The notes under the pieces are model-generated. The model made no database searches, was not told the origin of the DNA, and was given only the letters and a program-made list of their open reading frames with translations. Source: Balaenoptera acutorostrata (lineage: Eukaryota > Chordata > Mammalia > Artiodactyla > Balaenopteridae). Taken from it: a stretch of DNA of 64,000 nt. Numbering within the stretch: position 1 is the stretch's first letter; every line of letters starts with the position of its first letter. Made by a program: the position numbers and the translations under genes. This document shows positions 50,490 to 63,178 of this stretch, piece by piece. The DNA lies in assembly GCF_949987535.1 (NCBI RefSeq), contig NC_080071.1:22281032-22345031 (forward strand), in the 5' to 3' direction.

Positions 50490-50640
50490 TCTACCTTGTA
50501 TAGTTATTTATACACCGGCTCCACAGTCCCTATTTCACTACAATATTGAGAAATAAAATCATCAATTTCTTATTCCCTTCAGGGCCTAACACAGTGCTTG
50601 GCCCATATTGGTCTCTAAAATATTGATTGAATGAATAATA
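50490..50640 (+). repeat. L2 3' end relic
   Basis: Ends CCTAACACAGTGCTTGGCC and ATTGATTGAATGAATAATAA, the common L2 3' tail. Confidence 0.6.
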
Positions 50641-51644
50641 ATCCAAGCTGGATTTGTTTGAAAAGGTTCAAACTGCACTAGTGGCCTGGATACATGTGTT
50701 CTAGTCCTGGCTTTGTTACAAATAAGCTGTGTGATGTTGAAACATCCTCAACTCTAAAATGAGTACTTACAAAAGTGTATCTCTTAAGGTCCTTTCAGCA
50801 CTAATACTCTATGCTTCTTTTGTGATACACATGATATAACAGACATTATTTCATATCACTTCATCCAGAGCACTAGTTATCACATCACAGGATTCATTCA
50901 GAATAAATTTTCGTGTTGTAGACATCAGAAAGAATCAGTGAGGGTCTCTGACAGGGACCCACCCACTTTTCTTTAGACTAAGCAACTATGAACTTTAACA
51001 TACATAAAAAGAGAAAGTATCCAAGTGAACTATTAGTACCTGAAATATCTTAATCGTAACAAAGGGCAAGGAACTGGTCATTCAGATTTTTAAAGAGCAC
51101 ATTTCAGTGTGTCCTAGAGGGGCCTTTAGCACACAGCAGGGTTGTAAAGTCTAAACTGTGGTTTCTTCTATACAGGAACTTACTCTAGAAACCACAGAGC
51201 AAATTTTGCATGCTGTAGTAAGTCAGGCAGGAAGGGGCTAAAAATATGTAAATTTGTCTACCCACAGCCAATTAGGTGAAAAAGACAAAACAAATTTAGA
51301 GGGCAAAAGAATGTTCATTAATAATTAGAACCTGTGGGTTTTCTAGGTCACTGATATTTTAAACTAGATTTGACTTCCCAAGTCAGTAATCTAGATTTCA
51401 TAAATGCTTTAAGAAACAATAAAATAGGTGGGAAAACTGACCTTAAAAGAGGAGAAATTAAAAACAAAACATATGACAGTTGGCAGATAATAATTTATTT
51501 TGTCTGAAAGTAACATGCAACATACCATCCCTAAGGACTTACTTGTTCAGAGAATAGTAAAACACCTCATAAGAAAGCAATTCTGAAAACACTGGTGCAA
51601 GGGTGTGCCCCACTTGGAAAAGCCAAGACTCTGAAGGTAGAATG

Positions 51645-51795
51645 ATGCAGGATTCAGGGTCAGAAGACCTAGGCTTTTTGAGCTGTGAGATTTTGAACAA
51701 ATCGTTCAATGTCTCTGGATTATAATTTCCTTAGGGGTAAATTACAAGGGCTAGACTAGATATCGCTAAGGTCCCTTCCAACTCTAAAATGCAAA
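51645..51795 (+). repeat. MIR-related SINE (MIR3-like)
   Basis: GTCAGAAGACCTAGGC, GTGAGATTTTGAACAAATC and CTAAGGTCCCTTCCAACTC. Similar tails occur at about 34836-34975 and 50676-50810. Subfamily is uncertain. Confidence 0.5.
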
Positions 51796-52469
51796 AGGTT
51801 CCTTTAAGTAAGTGTTTCCCAAACTGTTGCACAGAATATAGCTAGTAAATATTCTAGGTACCATGATCAAATAATTCTAGGAAACACTGAGATACACAAA
51901 GTTGGACAAATGTCTGTACTGCAGGATTTCTCAGACTTTCAAATGCTGATTTCCACTGTTACTCTCTAAGACAACAATACTATATAGTTTGTAGTGTTTC
52001 CCAAGTTTCTTTGAACACTGAATATTTCAATTCCTGGAACACTTTTAACATTTAATAGAGCCCCAGTATCTTAGTGACCACAATTTGGGAAAAGTGGCTT
52101 TGAGCAATAGACTTCATAACTTAAAATCACATGCTGAAGGAAACAAAATACTCATGTAATAGTTTAAGGGCACCCATTTCAGAATCCATAACAACGTCTC
52201 TGTAGTGTCTGTCTGTCATAAAGCACTTTATCTTACTTTAACTCCTTGATCTTTTACTCTAGGAAGTCAAGGACAATGTAAGAATCATTTCCATTTATCA
52301 ATGAGAACTGAGTTTACCTTCTAGAGCTTTCTCCTAACAAAGTATTTTCTGCTCATGAACAGAATGATCGCGATCTTCTACCACTATTATCATTTTGTGA
52401 CCCATCTGCCGAGATCCTCTTGTGTGAACTGACTTGTTAGGCGACACTGCAAGGAAGAAGGCAAGCAGA

Positions 52470-52665
52470 CAGAGCACCTGTGCCAGATAATGCGTCACGC
52501 GCTGTCACATATATGACTTCATCCAATCATCTCAATAACATTAAGTAATTATTTTATCTCGTTTTGTCACTGAGGAAATCAAGACGCAGGAAATTTAAGA
52601 AATGCGTTCACAGTAAGAGAACTGATAAATGATGAAGTTGGGATCCACACCCATGTCCATCTTTT
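52470..52665 (-). repeat. MIR SINE
   Basis: GTGCCAGATAATGCGTCACG, ATCCAATCATCTCAATAAC and CACTGAGGAAATCAAGACGC, then AAGTTGGGATCCACACCC, in reverse-MIR order. Confidence 0.7.
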
Positions 52666-52869
52666 TTTCTTTAAAAGCAACTTAAGATGTTTTGAAATAG
52701 TTTGATAGTATATTTTAAAACTTAATTTGGGCTTGTGGTTCAGTTTAAAAATATATATTATTTTGCTTCGTGGTTCGTGATTGAAGTCTGTTTGAAATAT
52801 GATTGGATTTACACAAATATTTGAACAATGGTTATAGGGAGGTATAAATTATATGAGATCCACATCTTA

Positions 52870-52965
52870 ATAATTATCGCCACTTGAGCATTTCTGGCAT
52901 GCCAGGCAGACACATCTGTATCATCTCATTTAATCATCCCAATAACTCTACAAGGTTAAGATCCT
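52870..52965 (-). repeat. MIR fragment
   Basis: GAGCATTTCTGGCATGCCAG and CATTTAATCATCCCAATAAC, a reverse-MIR 3' part. Confidence 0.6.
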
Positions 52966-53114
52966 GGAACTACTACACCTTCAAGATCTTGACCATGGAG
53001 TTTCCTCTCTGATCACTCTCCTTCCCTCACTCCCAGGGACTTTCCTTTTTATCTTATCAGAATCTCCAGGACCCTCCCTGTTCTCAAAGTTCAGTGTCTC
53101 TCTTGATTTCACCT

Positions 53115-53531
53115 TTTTTTTTTAACATCTTTATTGGAGTATAATTGCTTTACAATGTTGTGTTAGTTTCTGCTGTATAACAAAGTGAATCAAAGAGATC
53201 ACCGAGCTGATCTCCCTGTGCCATGAGGCTGCTTCCCGCTAGCTATCTATTTTACATTTGGTAGCGTATAAGTCAATGTTACTCTCTCACTTTGTCCCAG
53301 CTTACCCTTCCCCCTCCCCGTGTCCTCAGGTCTATTCTCCACATCTACATCTTTATTCCTGTCCTGCCCCTAGGTTCGTCAGAACCTTTTTTTTTTTAGA
53401 GTCCATATATGTGTTAGCATACGGTATTTGTTTTTCTCTTTCTGACTTACTTCACTATGTATGACAGACTCTAGGTCCATCCACCTCACTACAAATAATT
53501 CAATTTCGTTTCTTTTTATGGCTGAGTAATA
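53115..53531 (-). mobile_element. L1 3' end, minus strand
   Basis: Same 3' UTR family as the copy at 33.3 kb. It extends into the last part of ORF2, where YYSAIKRNEIELF and SEVSQKEKNKYRM are readable on the minus strand. The short direct repeat TTCACCT is at 53108 and 53532. Confidence 0.9.
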
Positions 53532-53639
53532 TTCACCTGTCTCCTTAACGTTCATCAGGATACTCTCGATTTTCATACCTAATCCCTTTACCAATGTCAA
53601 ACCCTGCATAAATTCATTACCCAGATGCTTTCCCTCATT

Positions 53640-54580
53640 TCTTGTGGGAGAACGGTCAAAATATCCTGCCAACTCAGACCCCTGCACTCCCAGGGGCCCT
53701 CACTACAGCTTAGTCATCCTTTTACTCATCTCTATTTGAATGCTCACCAAATTCCCAAGAGCGATTACTCCAAATCTTTTGTCACACTCTTTAGGCCTAG
53801 ATTCCTTTTTTTTTTTTTTTTTTAAATCATAACAGACGACCTAACCTCTTTACTGAAATGTAAGCTTTTAAAAAGTTGAGCTTCACTGGCCTCCTTACTC
53901 CTCCTAACATCTCTAGCATAATCAATCTCCTCCTTCCTGTATCACTGTCAGGAAACCCTCTCAGATCCCTTTCCTGTAAGACTAACCTCAATCTTTCTTA
54001 AAAAAAAAAGACCTACTTCCAACTAGTCCCTGTTTTCTATCACCTTGCTCTACCTACAACCAGTCAGAATCTAAGATAATCTTGCCTCAAGATTGTCTGA
54101 AGGGACTCTTTCCACTGACACCCAATTTTTCTAAAGACACACCCTCTTCACTCATGCATTCGTTAAACCCTTTGGAATGTGCTTTCTACCACGTTCACCC
54201 CTGCTCCCTTCCCTGCCCACCACACACAAACTACTCTATTGAAACTTCTGTCTCAAAGACTTTCAAAGACCTCCCAATGGACATTTCCAATGGCCTCTAC
54301 TCCGCCTTTATCTTCCTTAACCTCTAGGCAACACTTAACAGAGCTTACCAGCTCTGCTAGAAACTCTGCTCTTCTTGGGCTTCTGTGATACTCTCTTGAT
54401 TCTCCCGACATTTTGCCATTTCTTTCCCCTTCTTTGCCTAAAGGTCATCCTTCCCACTACAGAACCTAGGCTCCCCAGGTCTCTCCAGATTCTTCTGGAC
54501 ACCTTCTCTTCCTGAGCTGCTTTAATCTGTTCCCAATGTGCCACCTATTAAGTTTCAGGAGGTCCTAAGCTTCTTGCCCA
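53640..54580 (+). repeat. L2/CR1-clade LINE relic with degraded reverse transcriptase
   Basis: The stretch 54240-54420 (ACTTCTGTCTCAAAGAC, CAATGGCCTCTACTCCGCC, GAAACTCTGCTCTTCTTGGG) resembles the reverse-transcriptase part of an L2/CR1-type LINE. Frames are broken. Open frames of up to about 100 codons here are incidental. Confidence 0.5.
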
Positions 54581-55329
54581 GAACTCTAGTTCTGTATTTC
54601 TTGCTGGAAATTCCTGCCTGCACTTGGTTGGTGGGAAGGGTGGTAACGTGTGATTCACATGGCCAAATTAAAATGGCCAAACCAAGCTTATGGCTTTTCC
54701 TCAGAAACTAATTTATTGTGGTGGGGTGAATTCTCTAACCCGTTCACCATCCAACCTGCCATCTTTCATACTCCTGTTGAAGTGGGAGTATTTAATATAA
54801 CCAATGCACTTGTTATACTACAGATGTTATAGATGACATACACTATCAAGAAAAAGATCTGCTGGATAAGTACTCCACTCCAAAGAATGTAAGGATCCAG
54901 GCCAAACATGGAAATCTACACACCCATGTGACACAGCCTCTGTACTGATTTTTAAGTCAATCCCAGGGGAGCAGTAAAAAAAATATTTACAACCATCTTC
55001 TGGATCCAAAAAGGGTACTTAACGTGGTTCGCGCTGGGTGCTACTAGCCTTTCAGGGCTGGACGATTCTGCCTTATGAGACTAACATGGATACAGAAGGA
55101 CCCTTTGTATTCTTGGTGTCTGGACTTTGAATACCAGTAGAATTTAGCACTCCCCTGCCCCCAATTTAACGCCTAAAAAAAATGTAGACAATCCCTGTAA
55201 GAGAATGGCTGGATTCTACCTAATCACTGAGACCAGAGCAAGTAATGTTGCAGAAACTTTTTATTTTTCCAATCATTTCAGACAAGAGACCTAGGACTCT
55301 TTTTTTACCAACACCGTCCACTCTCCACC

Positions 55330-55640
55330 CAGTCAATCGCCAGCTCTGTACCATAACTTGAATCCACCCCATCTAATACATTCACACTGCCGTTACTCCA
55401 TCTTACAGCTTTATTTCAACTGTTACAACACCTTTAAACTCAGGCTCTCCTTGCATCCACTTCAGCAAGCTTCACGCAATCCCTGCTCTGTCCTCCAACC
55501 TCTACCCTGCAGTCCAGCTCACCTGAATTTCTCACTCTTGCCCTACAAAAGCCCATGTATTCTATCTTCAAATCTTTGCTGTAATGTTCCTTCCACCTGA
55601 AATGTCACCTTCCATGATGCAACCTGCCTCCCGAGTTAGA
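55330..55640 (+). repeat. L2 3' region relic
   Basis: The run CCAGCTCACCTGAATTTCTC, GCCCATGTATTCTATC and CTTCCACCTGAAATGTCACC resembles the L2 3' region. Confidence 0.45.
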
Positions 55641-55659
55641 AATCTTGGCACCGTCTATA

Positions 55660-55830
55660 GGTTGTCCTCCTCCATTTCCACATGCAGTCATAAATTCTTT
55701 TGGAGGGCACAAATCCCTTTGGCAAATTGATGAAAGCTATGAACGTCTCCCCAGGAAACAGCGGGTGTATGCCACATTTTACATACAATTTTAGGGGCTT
55801 TATGTCCTCCAATGTCCACAAAATTTGGTT
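55660..55830. mobile_element. hAT-type (Charlie/MER) fragment
   Basis: GGCAAATTGATGAAAGCTATG and CATACAATTTTAGGGGC resemble the interior of a hAT-type MER element, read in reverse. Confidence 0.45.
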
Positions 55831-58479
55831 GTTCCTCCTACCCACAATGTAACTGCCTTCTTTTGGGTCCTCACCATCTCTCAGCTGTTTGAGGTGCTAG
55901 CTAAACTGGCTTCCCCCCACCCAGCCTCTCCCTTAACGAGCAACAGTGTACCTTCTGCGTGTCACCCGTTTACTTCCTCCACAATGACATTCCCAACTTA
56001 ACCTACGCTACACACTCAGTAATTATTTGACTCAACGTTTCGGAGTCGCTGTTAAACTTTCAGTTGAACAAAAGAACATATCCACTCCCTTGGAGCTGGC
56101 CTGTTGGCATCTGACTTATAAAACTGAGAATACAGACAGAGAAAGTGGAGACAACATTGTTTCTAGAATATTTGAATACATAGGGTTGGGTTGATCAAAA
56201 ATGGTCTTCCGAAAGGGTGATGTTTTTTTAGGCAGTTCCTGGAAGTGGAGAGACAGAGATCTTGTTTTAGAACAGAGCTGAAAGGAAATTCTAGGTGATG
56301 GGAACACTATGCAGAAAAAAATGGGATGTAAGAATCTCAGATAATACAGACCAATGAGGTTACATATAGGCACCCAACCTACAGGGCATCCAAGCAATGA
56401 AACAAACGGATTTTGTAAAGTGGCGTGTCAACTAATAAAGTAAGAAGCTAACAAAGCAATACTGCTTTCCTTCTCTCTCTCTATCTCTCCCTCAGACCCC
56501 CCCACCTCTTCCTTCCTCCCTTCAGTGCTCTCTCCTCCTTTCACTCTGAAGTCTTGTAGCCTCTACAGAGCACACCCAAAACTCCCTGATATACTGAAAA
56601 TCCCCCCGGGTTACACAGTAACAACAGCTTCTAAAGTGCAGACATGATCTGTGCTGTGTGTTTCTTACAGAAACCTCCACTGTCCCATTATAAATTACAG
56701 CTGCCTGTACGGAAGCCACGCCTCCCACCCCACTGCCCTTTCAAAAAGCTACAGTGAAAAGGAAGTGTGTGATGAAGACAGCCATGAGTATTCATAATCA
56801 AATAAATCCAAAGGATTATGACATGAGTGGTAGAACAGTCTTGGTTTTTCACGTTTAATACAGAAATTCTATGTGGGGGAGTTTGTCCACAAAACAGCTG
56901 TATTTAAATGCACCTGTAAGTCAAATGACAACAGAGAAAACAGCGGTAATTCTTCAATATTTAAAATAACTCCTTCCGTGAAAAATACTTTAGCATATGA
57001 AATTCCATATATATAGCTACATTTTCTCCTTGCTGACTCATACAAGTTGGTGTCTTAAAAATGTTTTTTCAAAAGTACAGAAGTCCTGTCGAGTATGTAT
57101 AAAATGGGAAAATACTAAGTTCATAAATATAAAAACTATCTGTCAGAAATAGGTGATTTCCAAAAATGGGATACAGGAACTGGCAGTAAAAATAAAAACA
57201 GAAATTCATAAAGAATAGTAAAGGATTGTATCTCAAAGCGCAGGCACAGAAACAAGTAACACCTACATGCTATGCTGAAATTCTCAATGACATGAGAATT
57301 GGGTTTTCACTGCAATTTTTAAACATTAAAAATAATACAATTTTCTATATTCTTCTCACTTTATCTTTTTCTTGATAACCGAAGGGACTGTATTGTCAGG
57401 TGGGGAACAAGGGGGACTGCAAGGCTGAAAAATAAATTTAAAGAGAATCATGAAAAATAAGTCATTCATGATTCCATCTACCAACAGCGGAAAACACTTG
57501 TTAATAGTTTGGCATACTTCCTTCCAGTCTTTTTTTTTAAATGCATTTTTTGAGGCTGCATTGTATGCACAATTAACAAATGCAAATACAATTTTCCCCA
57601 GTTTACGTTACACTGCTTTGTAAGTCCGTATGTTTAAATGAATAAAGTGGAGCCAAAATACATTTCTGTTTATTAGAGCAATACTAAGTTTAACACCAAG
57701 TTTTGTTGCGGTTGCTGCCATTTAATAAGTGTTAAACAACAACAGCTACATTGGTTCATTATTTTCATACAGAAGTTAGTTTGCTCCATTTAATTTTTTC
57801 ATCTTGTCCTAATTTCAGGAAAAGCTTATTACTTCCTTCCTCATGGTATGTCTATCCTATTTTAAAAATTGACTAAGCTTTTAGAATGTATTAAAGCAAA
57901 GCATTCTCTACAGATGCGAGTTTAAAAACAAACACCCACCAAACACCTACAGATGTCCAAGGAGAAAAACAATGTTTATTTTTCTGAGAAAGGCAAAGAT
58001 GGCATCTTTGAAAACCAACAAGACAAAGGAAAGAATTCAGGAAATCATCACGCATATACTAATAATCAAATCCGTCTGCTTTCGAGCAAATTAAAAGGTA
58101 GCATTTTTCATCAACAAGAGTGATTAATGCTCTTTTTTTCCTTCTCCAATCATATATTTGCATAAAATAAAGAACAGAGGGTTGAAAGGCTTTCTTTCCC
58201 CAAAGAGAAGGCAAACTCTGCTAACAAGAGCATAATACAGGAACAACTGTTCTGAAATACGGTGGGATGCTCTTTTCTACTTCTTTTTGGATTTTTTTTT
58301 TTAAATGTGGTTGAGAGTCTCGTTTTCAAGCTCCAGATCCTTACCCTTTTGGAGGCTGCCCCCACTTTCTAAACAAAGTCCATTCTTAGAGGCTGTGTCA
58401 AGGTCTCCCAGGATCACACAGAGCCTCCCAGGACCACCCGCTGTTGCTTGCTCTGTAGGGACATTAATAATAATAACAC

Positions 58480-58620
58480 CTTAGAAGGATTAACAACAAC
58501 AATCCTGTGGAGTGGGCACTATTATCTTTATTTAACAGAAAGTGAGGCTTTGGGAGGTTAAGTGAAAAAGCATGCAAGAGACAGAGCCAGAACTTAAGCC
58601 GGGGTCTTTCAATTAGGTTG
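58480..58620 (-). repeat. MIR fragment
   Basis: GGGCACTATTATCTTTATTT, then GAGGCTTTGGGAGGTTAAGTG and CAGAGCCAGAACTTAAGCC, in reverse-MIR order. Confidence 0.65.
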
Positions 58621-58774
58621 AGTGATGGTTAAAGAAGTTAAGATGTGAAATCTGTGTTACCAGGGCTCAAGGAATATGCTAAGAGGCAAGATTTTTGGAG
58701 GAAAAAAACATGGGAATAATATTATTTATAATTACGATTTCTTTTATAACTCGTTTTAAAAAGTGAGTTGGGTT

Positions 58775-58918
58775 CCCCAGAGATAGGATTGCTGGATTTA
58801 GCAAATAAAAACACACAGTACCACACAATATTTGGGACGTGCTTATACTAAAATATTATTCATTGTTTATCGGAAACTCCAATTTAAGTTGGTGTCCCGT
58901 ATGTTATCTGAGAACCCT
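58775..58918. mobile_element. Palindromic DNA-transposon fossil
   Basis: GGATTTAGCAAATAAAAAC on the left and CACAATATTTGGGACGTGC, then ATTCATTGTTTATCGG on the right resemble a common palindromic mammalian element with AGGGTTnnCAGA-type ends. Family name uncertain. Confidence 0.45.
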
Positions 58919-60984
58919 AGAGCAAAGGCCTTTATGAAACAAACAAAAAACACTAATAAATTACAAAGCTACAATTCCCTAAGCTGAAATCTGGGATGTT
59001 CTGTGTGCCACATGTCTTTGCGAGGCCAAGTAAAGGGAAGTGTAGTGGGGCTACAGCTGTCCTTGACCGAGCTTCCTTCTCTTTTTTCTGGTAGCTGACA
59101 GAACCCTTGACTCCAGAGACCTGAGCTTTCACCAACTACGCCATTTAAATTCACTGCCTCAAAATTCCTGACCTTTTTCTACTTTATATGGATGTTGTGA
59201 AGATTAAATATAGCTGAGGTTGGGAAGGGATATCATATACATCTTTAAATATTTATTAATTGGCAGAGTGCTTTGGAAATATAGTCTCAGAAACTTGGAA
59301 AGACTGACTCCCCCCCGTCCCCGCCCACCCCAAGAAAGGGCTCAGAAAGTATTACCGATATATGATGAGCCCAGCTGACAGCAGTCTCTAAAAGGAAGGA
59401 GAGAACAAAAACGAGAAACGTGTTCAAAACCTGAAGCGAACTATGGAAAATGTAGTGAGATGCCAAAAGGGATGCCTAGCGGAAAAACTGGATGATCACT
59501 GATGGCGAATTCTGTACTTTTCAAATGGCTATGGTTACATATTTCAAACAGTTACCTTGAGGCACAAGCACTACTGAATCACAAACACACTGAAATAGCT
59601 TAATACAAAAACAGGACAAGACCTTTTTATGTATACCAATTTAATTTTCTGCTAATTTCCCCTAAACCTCCAATTTCTACGGCTTGAGTAGGTTTACCTT
59701 CTTTGAAAAAGACAACAAATTGGGACTGGCTCAGAGAGTGTTCATTTAAACATTTCTCTGAACACTTTAATCTTCAAACTTTAACAAAACCCAATCTACT
59801 ACACATAAATTGCTGTGAACAGAAACTGCTTGAAGAGGATTAATCAACAGCTTTGTATGTCATCCTCTAACAAGGCCAAACACTGAATCACTGTTGAATT
59901 CTTCACGTGCAGCTACACCCAGTTAATCTTCAAGAAAGCAGCAAACTATGTAAATCTATTTAAACTGGGGAGATAAGTACTTCACTCATCAAAAGTTTTA
60001 GCAACATTTAACAAGTACAGCTATTGGTTGGCAAGATCGTTCGAAAAGAAAAGAAACACACACACACACACGAAAATTCTTATACGCACTCCCCTACCCC
60101 AAAGACCCCACTGCAAACCACTAGGCAAAAAAGTATTTGCTACACACCTCAATTTGTAAAAACCAAGTATACGACATCACTGAATCAACTACCTCAAGAA
60201 AAGCAGTTCCGAAATGGAAGTAAGGGAACAGGAAGGGGAAAGTAGCTAATAAAAGAATTCAAAATAAAATGGAAATATTTATCTTCTCTAATTAAAGGAA
60301 AGCACTTTTTCTTTTGAGACATACGAAAAATATTTTTCACAACTACAGAAGTCCTACTAAAGGGCTTTCATTTTGCTTTGTGGCGGTGTTCTCATACAGA
60401 CTGGATTTGCTTAACGAATATCCTATATCTGAAAGTCACAGTCAACAATCATAGGCCATACACATTTCTCCACTGAGACTAGAACCAACAATCTTTGTCT
60501 AGATATTGCCTCCTGGGTTATCACCCACTCAAAGCATCTTACTCTGACCTGAGCCGAGCAGATGTATTTCTAACATGCTCATAGGCCTGTGATGCAGGAA
60601 AATCCTGTTTATCTTAAATGATGCCGGAGATCAGCGCTCCTTGACGTCCTCGATACACAACGTGCGGCAGGAGGGGCATGAGTACCACCCACCTCTGTTT
60701 AACTGAAACTGGCTGACTCCGATATTTGTAAAGTTTTAAGAAGAAATCCTACAATCACTCTGCAAAGCAATCCTTTAACATCAATGCCGATCCCAAATAT
60801 CACGAACCCACCATCCATGTCATTCACCTGCAACTCCCTCCTCACCACCCCCTCCCCGCACCTGTCCATGGCCCAGAGAGGTGGGAGGAATCCCTAAACC
60901 AGACTTTTGAGACTAGAAGGGTGACGGGCAGTGACGCAGAGAAGCTCTGTATGAGTTTTCATTGAGATGTGCACGTAATAAGCA

Positions 60985-61215
60985 GGCTGCTGTAGTGTGG
61001 TTGTCTTAAGAGCTTGACTGCCAAAGCCTGACTCTGCACTTTGGGTCATACAGACTGAGCACGGTACTTAATCTGTGTCTCAGTTTTCTTAACTGTAAAA
61101 TGGAGATGTTATCATTACCTACCTCATAGGACTGTCAAGATGACTAGATGAGTTAACCCACCTATAGCACTGAGAACAGCAACCCACAGGCTGTAAGATG
61201 CTCAATGATGGTCTG
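60985..61215 (+). repeat. MIR SINE
   Basis: TCAGTTTTCTTAACTGTAAA, ATTACCTACCTCATAGGACT and GATGAGTTAACCCACC follow the forward-MIR order. Confidence 0.8.
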
Positions 61216-61229
61216 CCACTATTAATAAA

Positions 61230-63060
61230 TGTGTATAATACAAGTGTGACTCCAGCTTATTTTTTCTTCCAAAGGTGATTTTTAAGTATTCCTCACATGC
61301 AGTGTTTTCCTCAGGAAAACTATCTGAAATCAGCTCTAACAGCTGATCATATATTTCTAGATTAAAATCAAACTGCCTTATACACTGAAAATGGACCTAT
61401 TCTTTCATCAAAATGAACAAACTAATGTGAACTGAAAGGTGCAAGCTTAATGTCACAAAATCTCATAAAAAGCATTAATTAGACTTCCCATTTAGACTAA
61501 GCCAGGATGAGATCACAAAGTCACTCATGGTAACCAGGTCCCCTTGCTGGAAGTGTGCTTTCCCAGTGAATGGCTAAATACTAACAAAAGAAACCTTTGA
61601 CTCAAATACCACTGGTACCCGGGGTCTTGTGTCTGTATAATGCCTACACATTCATTTCTTTCTTCGCCTATAGAAAAAAGAAAGTCTGTTTGTTTTTCTG
61701 ATTCAGTCAGCCCTTTTAGTCTCTGAATCTAAGGAGAGCCTAGTGAAAAGAAGAGCATCTTATCAGCGTGCTCCAGACCAGCAGGCTGTCCCCCTCCACA
61801 CACAAAAACTCCAGCCCCTCACAGCAAAAGGCCTCGCCCTCAGAGCCTTTTCCCCATTTCACAGCTAACACCCCACCGGGTTCTGACAACAAATAAATGA
61901 ATACACAAGGCCCTTACATAATTAGCCATCTTTTCAGGTAGAGGGAGGTGGGGGGCGGGGGGGGAGGAGGGTTCAGGAGAGTATTTATTGTAAATTGGCT
62001 TCATTTATGAAGTTGATGTAAGTGTACTGGATCTGAGGGCATTTATTTTAAATGAGGCCACATGAAGAGATTTTAGAGATGCCAGCTTCTGAATCTTGAC
62101 AAATTTTAGTATATACTTCAGCCAAGTCACAAATGCAGATTTTTTATTTTTTATTTTTTAATTAAAGGAAGGGGCTTTTCTTAAACCAGGTAAAAGTTCC
62201 ATTGACTTGGAAAGCAAGGGCATACAGACCAGGTGTGTTTACTGTCTTTTTAAGGAAAAGCTAACAAGTGAAAGAACCAAACACCAGAAAACAATACTTT
62301 TTAACACTGTCATTGTATCAGAAAATTAGCACCATTTTCAGATATACTTATAGTAAGACGTGCCCTCCCTACCCCACCCCCCAAAATGACTTTGAGAACA
62401 AAAAGGACTAAACATAATCAATAATCCTGTGAACGCCTTTAGGAAAGCCACCAGGCATCACTGTCATCAGTCATGATCTTAACAGAGCCATGGTCTGCAT
62501 GGAAGGATACAGTTTGATTGAATCATTATTGGGATAATAACTTAATTGATTTGTCTCAGTGGCTAAGGATGTAGACAAGAGATCTATTATTGAAGAAAAA
62601 TATCTGCAATCGTGTTTTTGTTTTCTAAACAAGCATCTTGCCACTGACCTCTAAATCAGTTTAACCTTTTCTAAACAGACCTGCACATTTTTTACATAAT
62701 TTAAAGCTAGGTCTTGTTAATGCTGCTGCTGAAAGGCTCCGTGAGATTTACCACAACATGGCTTCAGTAACCTTCTTTTAAAAACAAAGATGAAAAACAA
62801 AACAAAAGGCCATGACTATAAGCTTCCAGCTCCACTCCTTTTCCCGGCAGGGGATTTTGATCTAACCACTAAAGTGCCTTTGGAGTTGAATCTGTTAAAA
62901 AATGTATGAAACGGTATTAAAATAGGAAAAGGCATGTGTATGACTCAGGCTTATCCAAGTATCTCTGCAACTAGGATGTCACAGGATTTCCCTGTGCTGC
63001 TGAAAACTGAAAACCTTGAGAAAGTGACAGTAGAAGTTCCTGTTTCTTTTTCTTTCTTTT
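61230..63060. other. Repeat-poor proximal intron 1 stretch
   Basis: Apart from the G-run cluster at 61.95 kb, I recognise no repeat or exon in these 1.8 kb next to the promoter. It could hold proximal regulatory elements, but nothing in the sequence proves this. Confidence 0.4.
61943..61971 (+). other. G-run cluster, potential G-quadruplex
   Basis: GGG, GGGGGG, GGGGGGGG and GGG tracts occur within 29 bases on the plus strand, which is the template strand for RBMS1. It also contains a GC-box-like core (GGGGCGGGG). It lies about 1.7 kb downstream of exon 1, in intron 1. Confidence 0.6.
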
Positions 63061-63099
63061 CTTTTTTTTAATATATAAATGGGAGGGGGAGCGAGCGCG

Positions 63100-63100
<1 letters not shown>

Positions 63101-63175
<75 letters not shown>
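63101..63175. repeat. (AC)n microsatellite, 75 bp, uninterrupted
   Basis: A perfect AC run of about 37 units in intron 1, roughly 410 bp downstream of the exon 1 donor in the gene's direction. It is preceded by GCGAGCGCGA, which extends the alternating purine-pyrimidine tract. Likely highly polymorphic in length. Confidence 0.97.
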
Positions 63176-63178
<3 letters not shown>

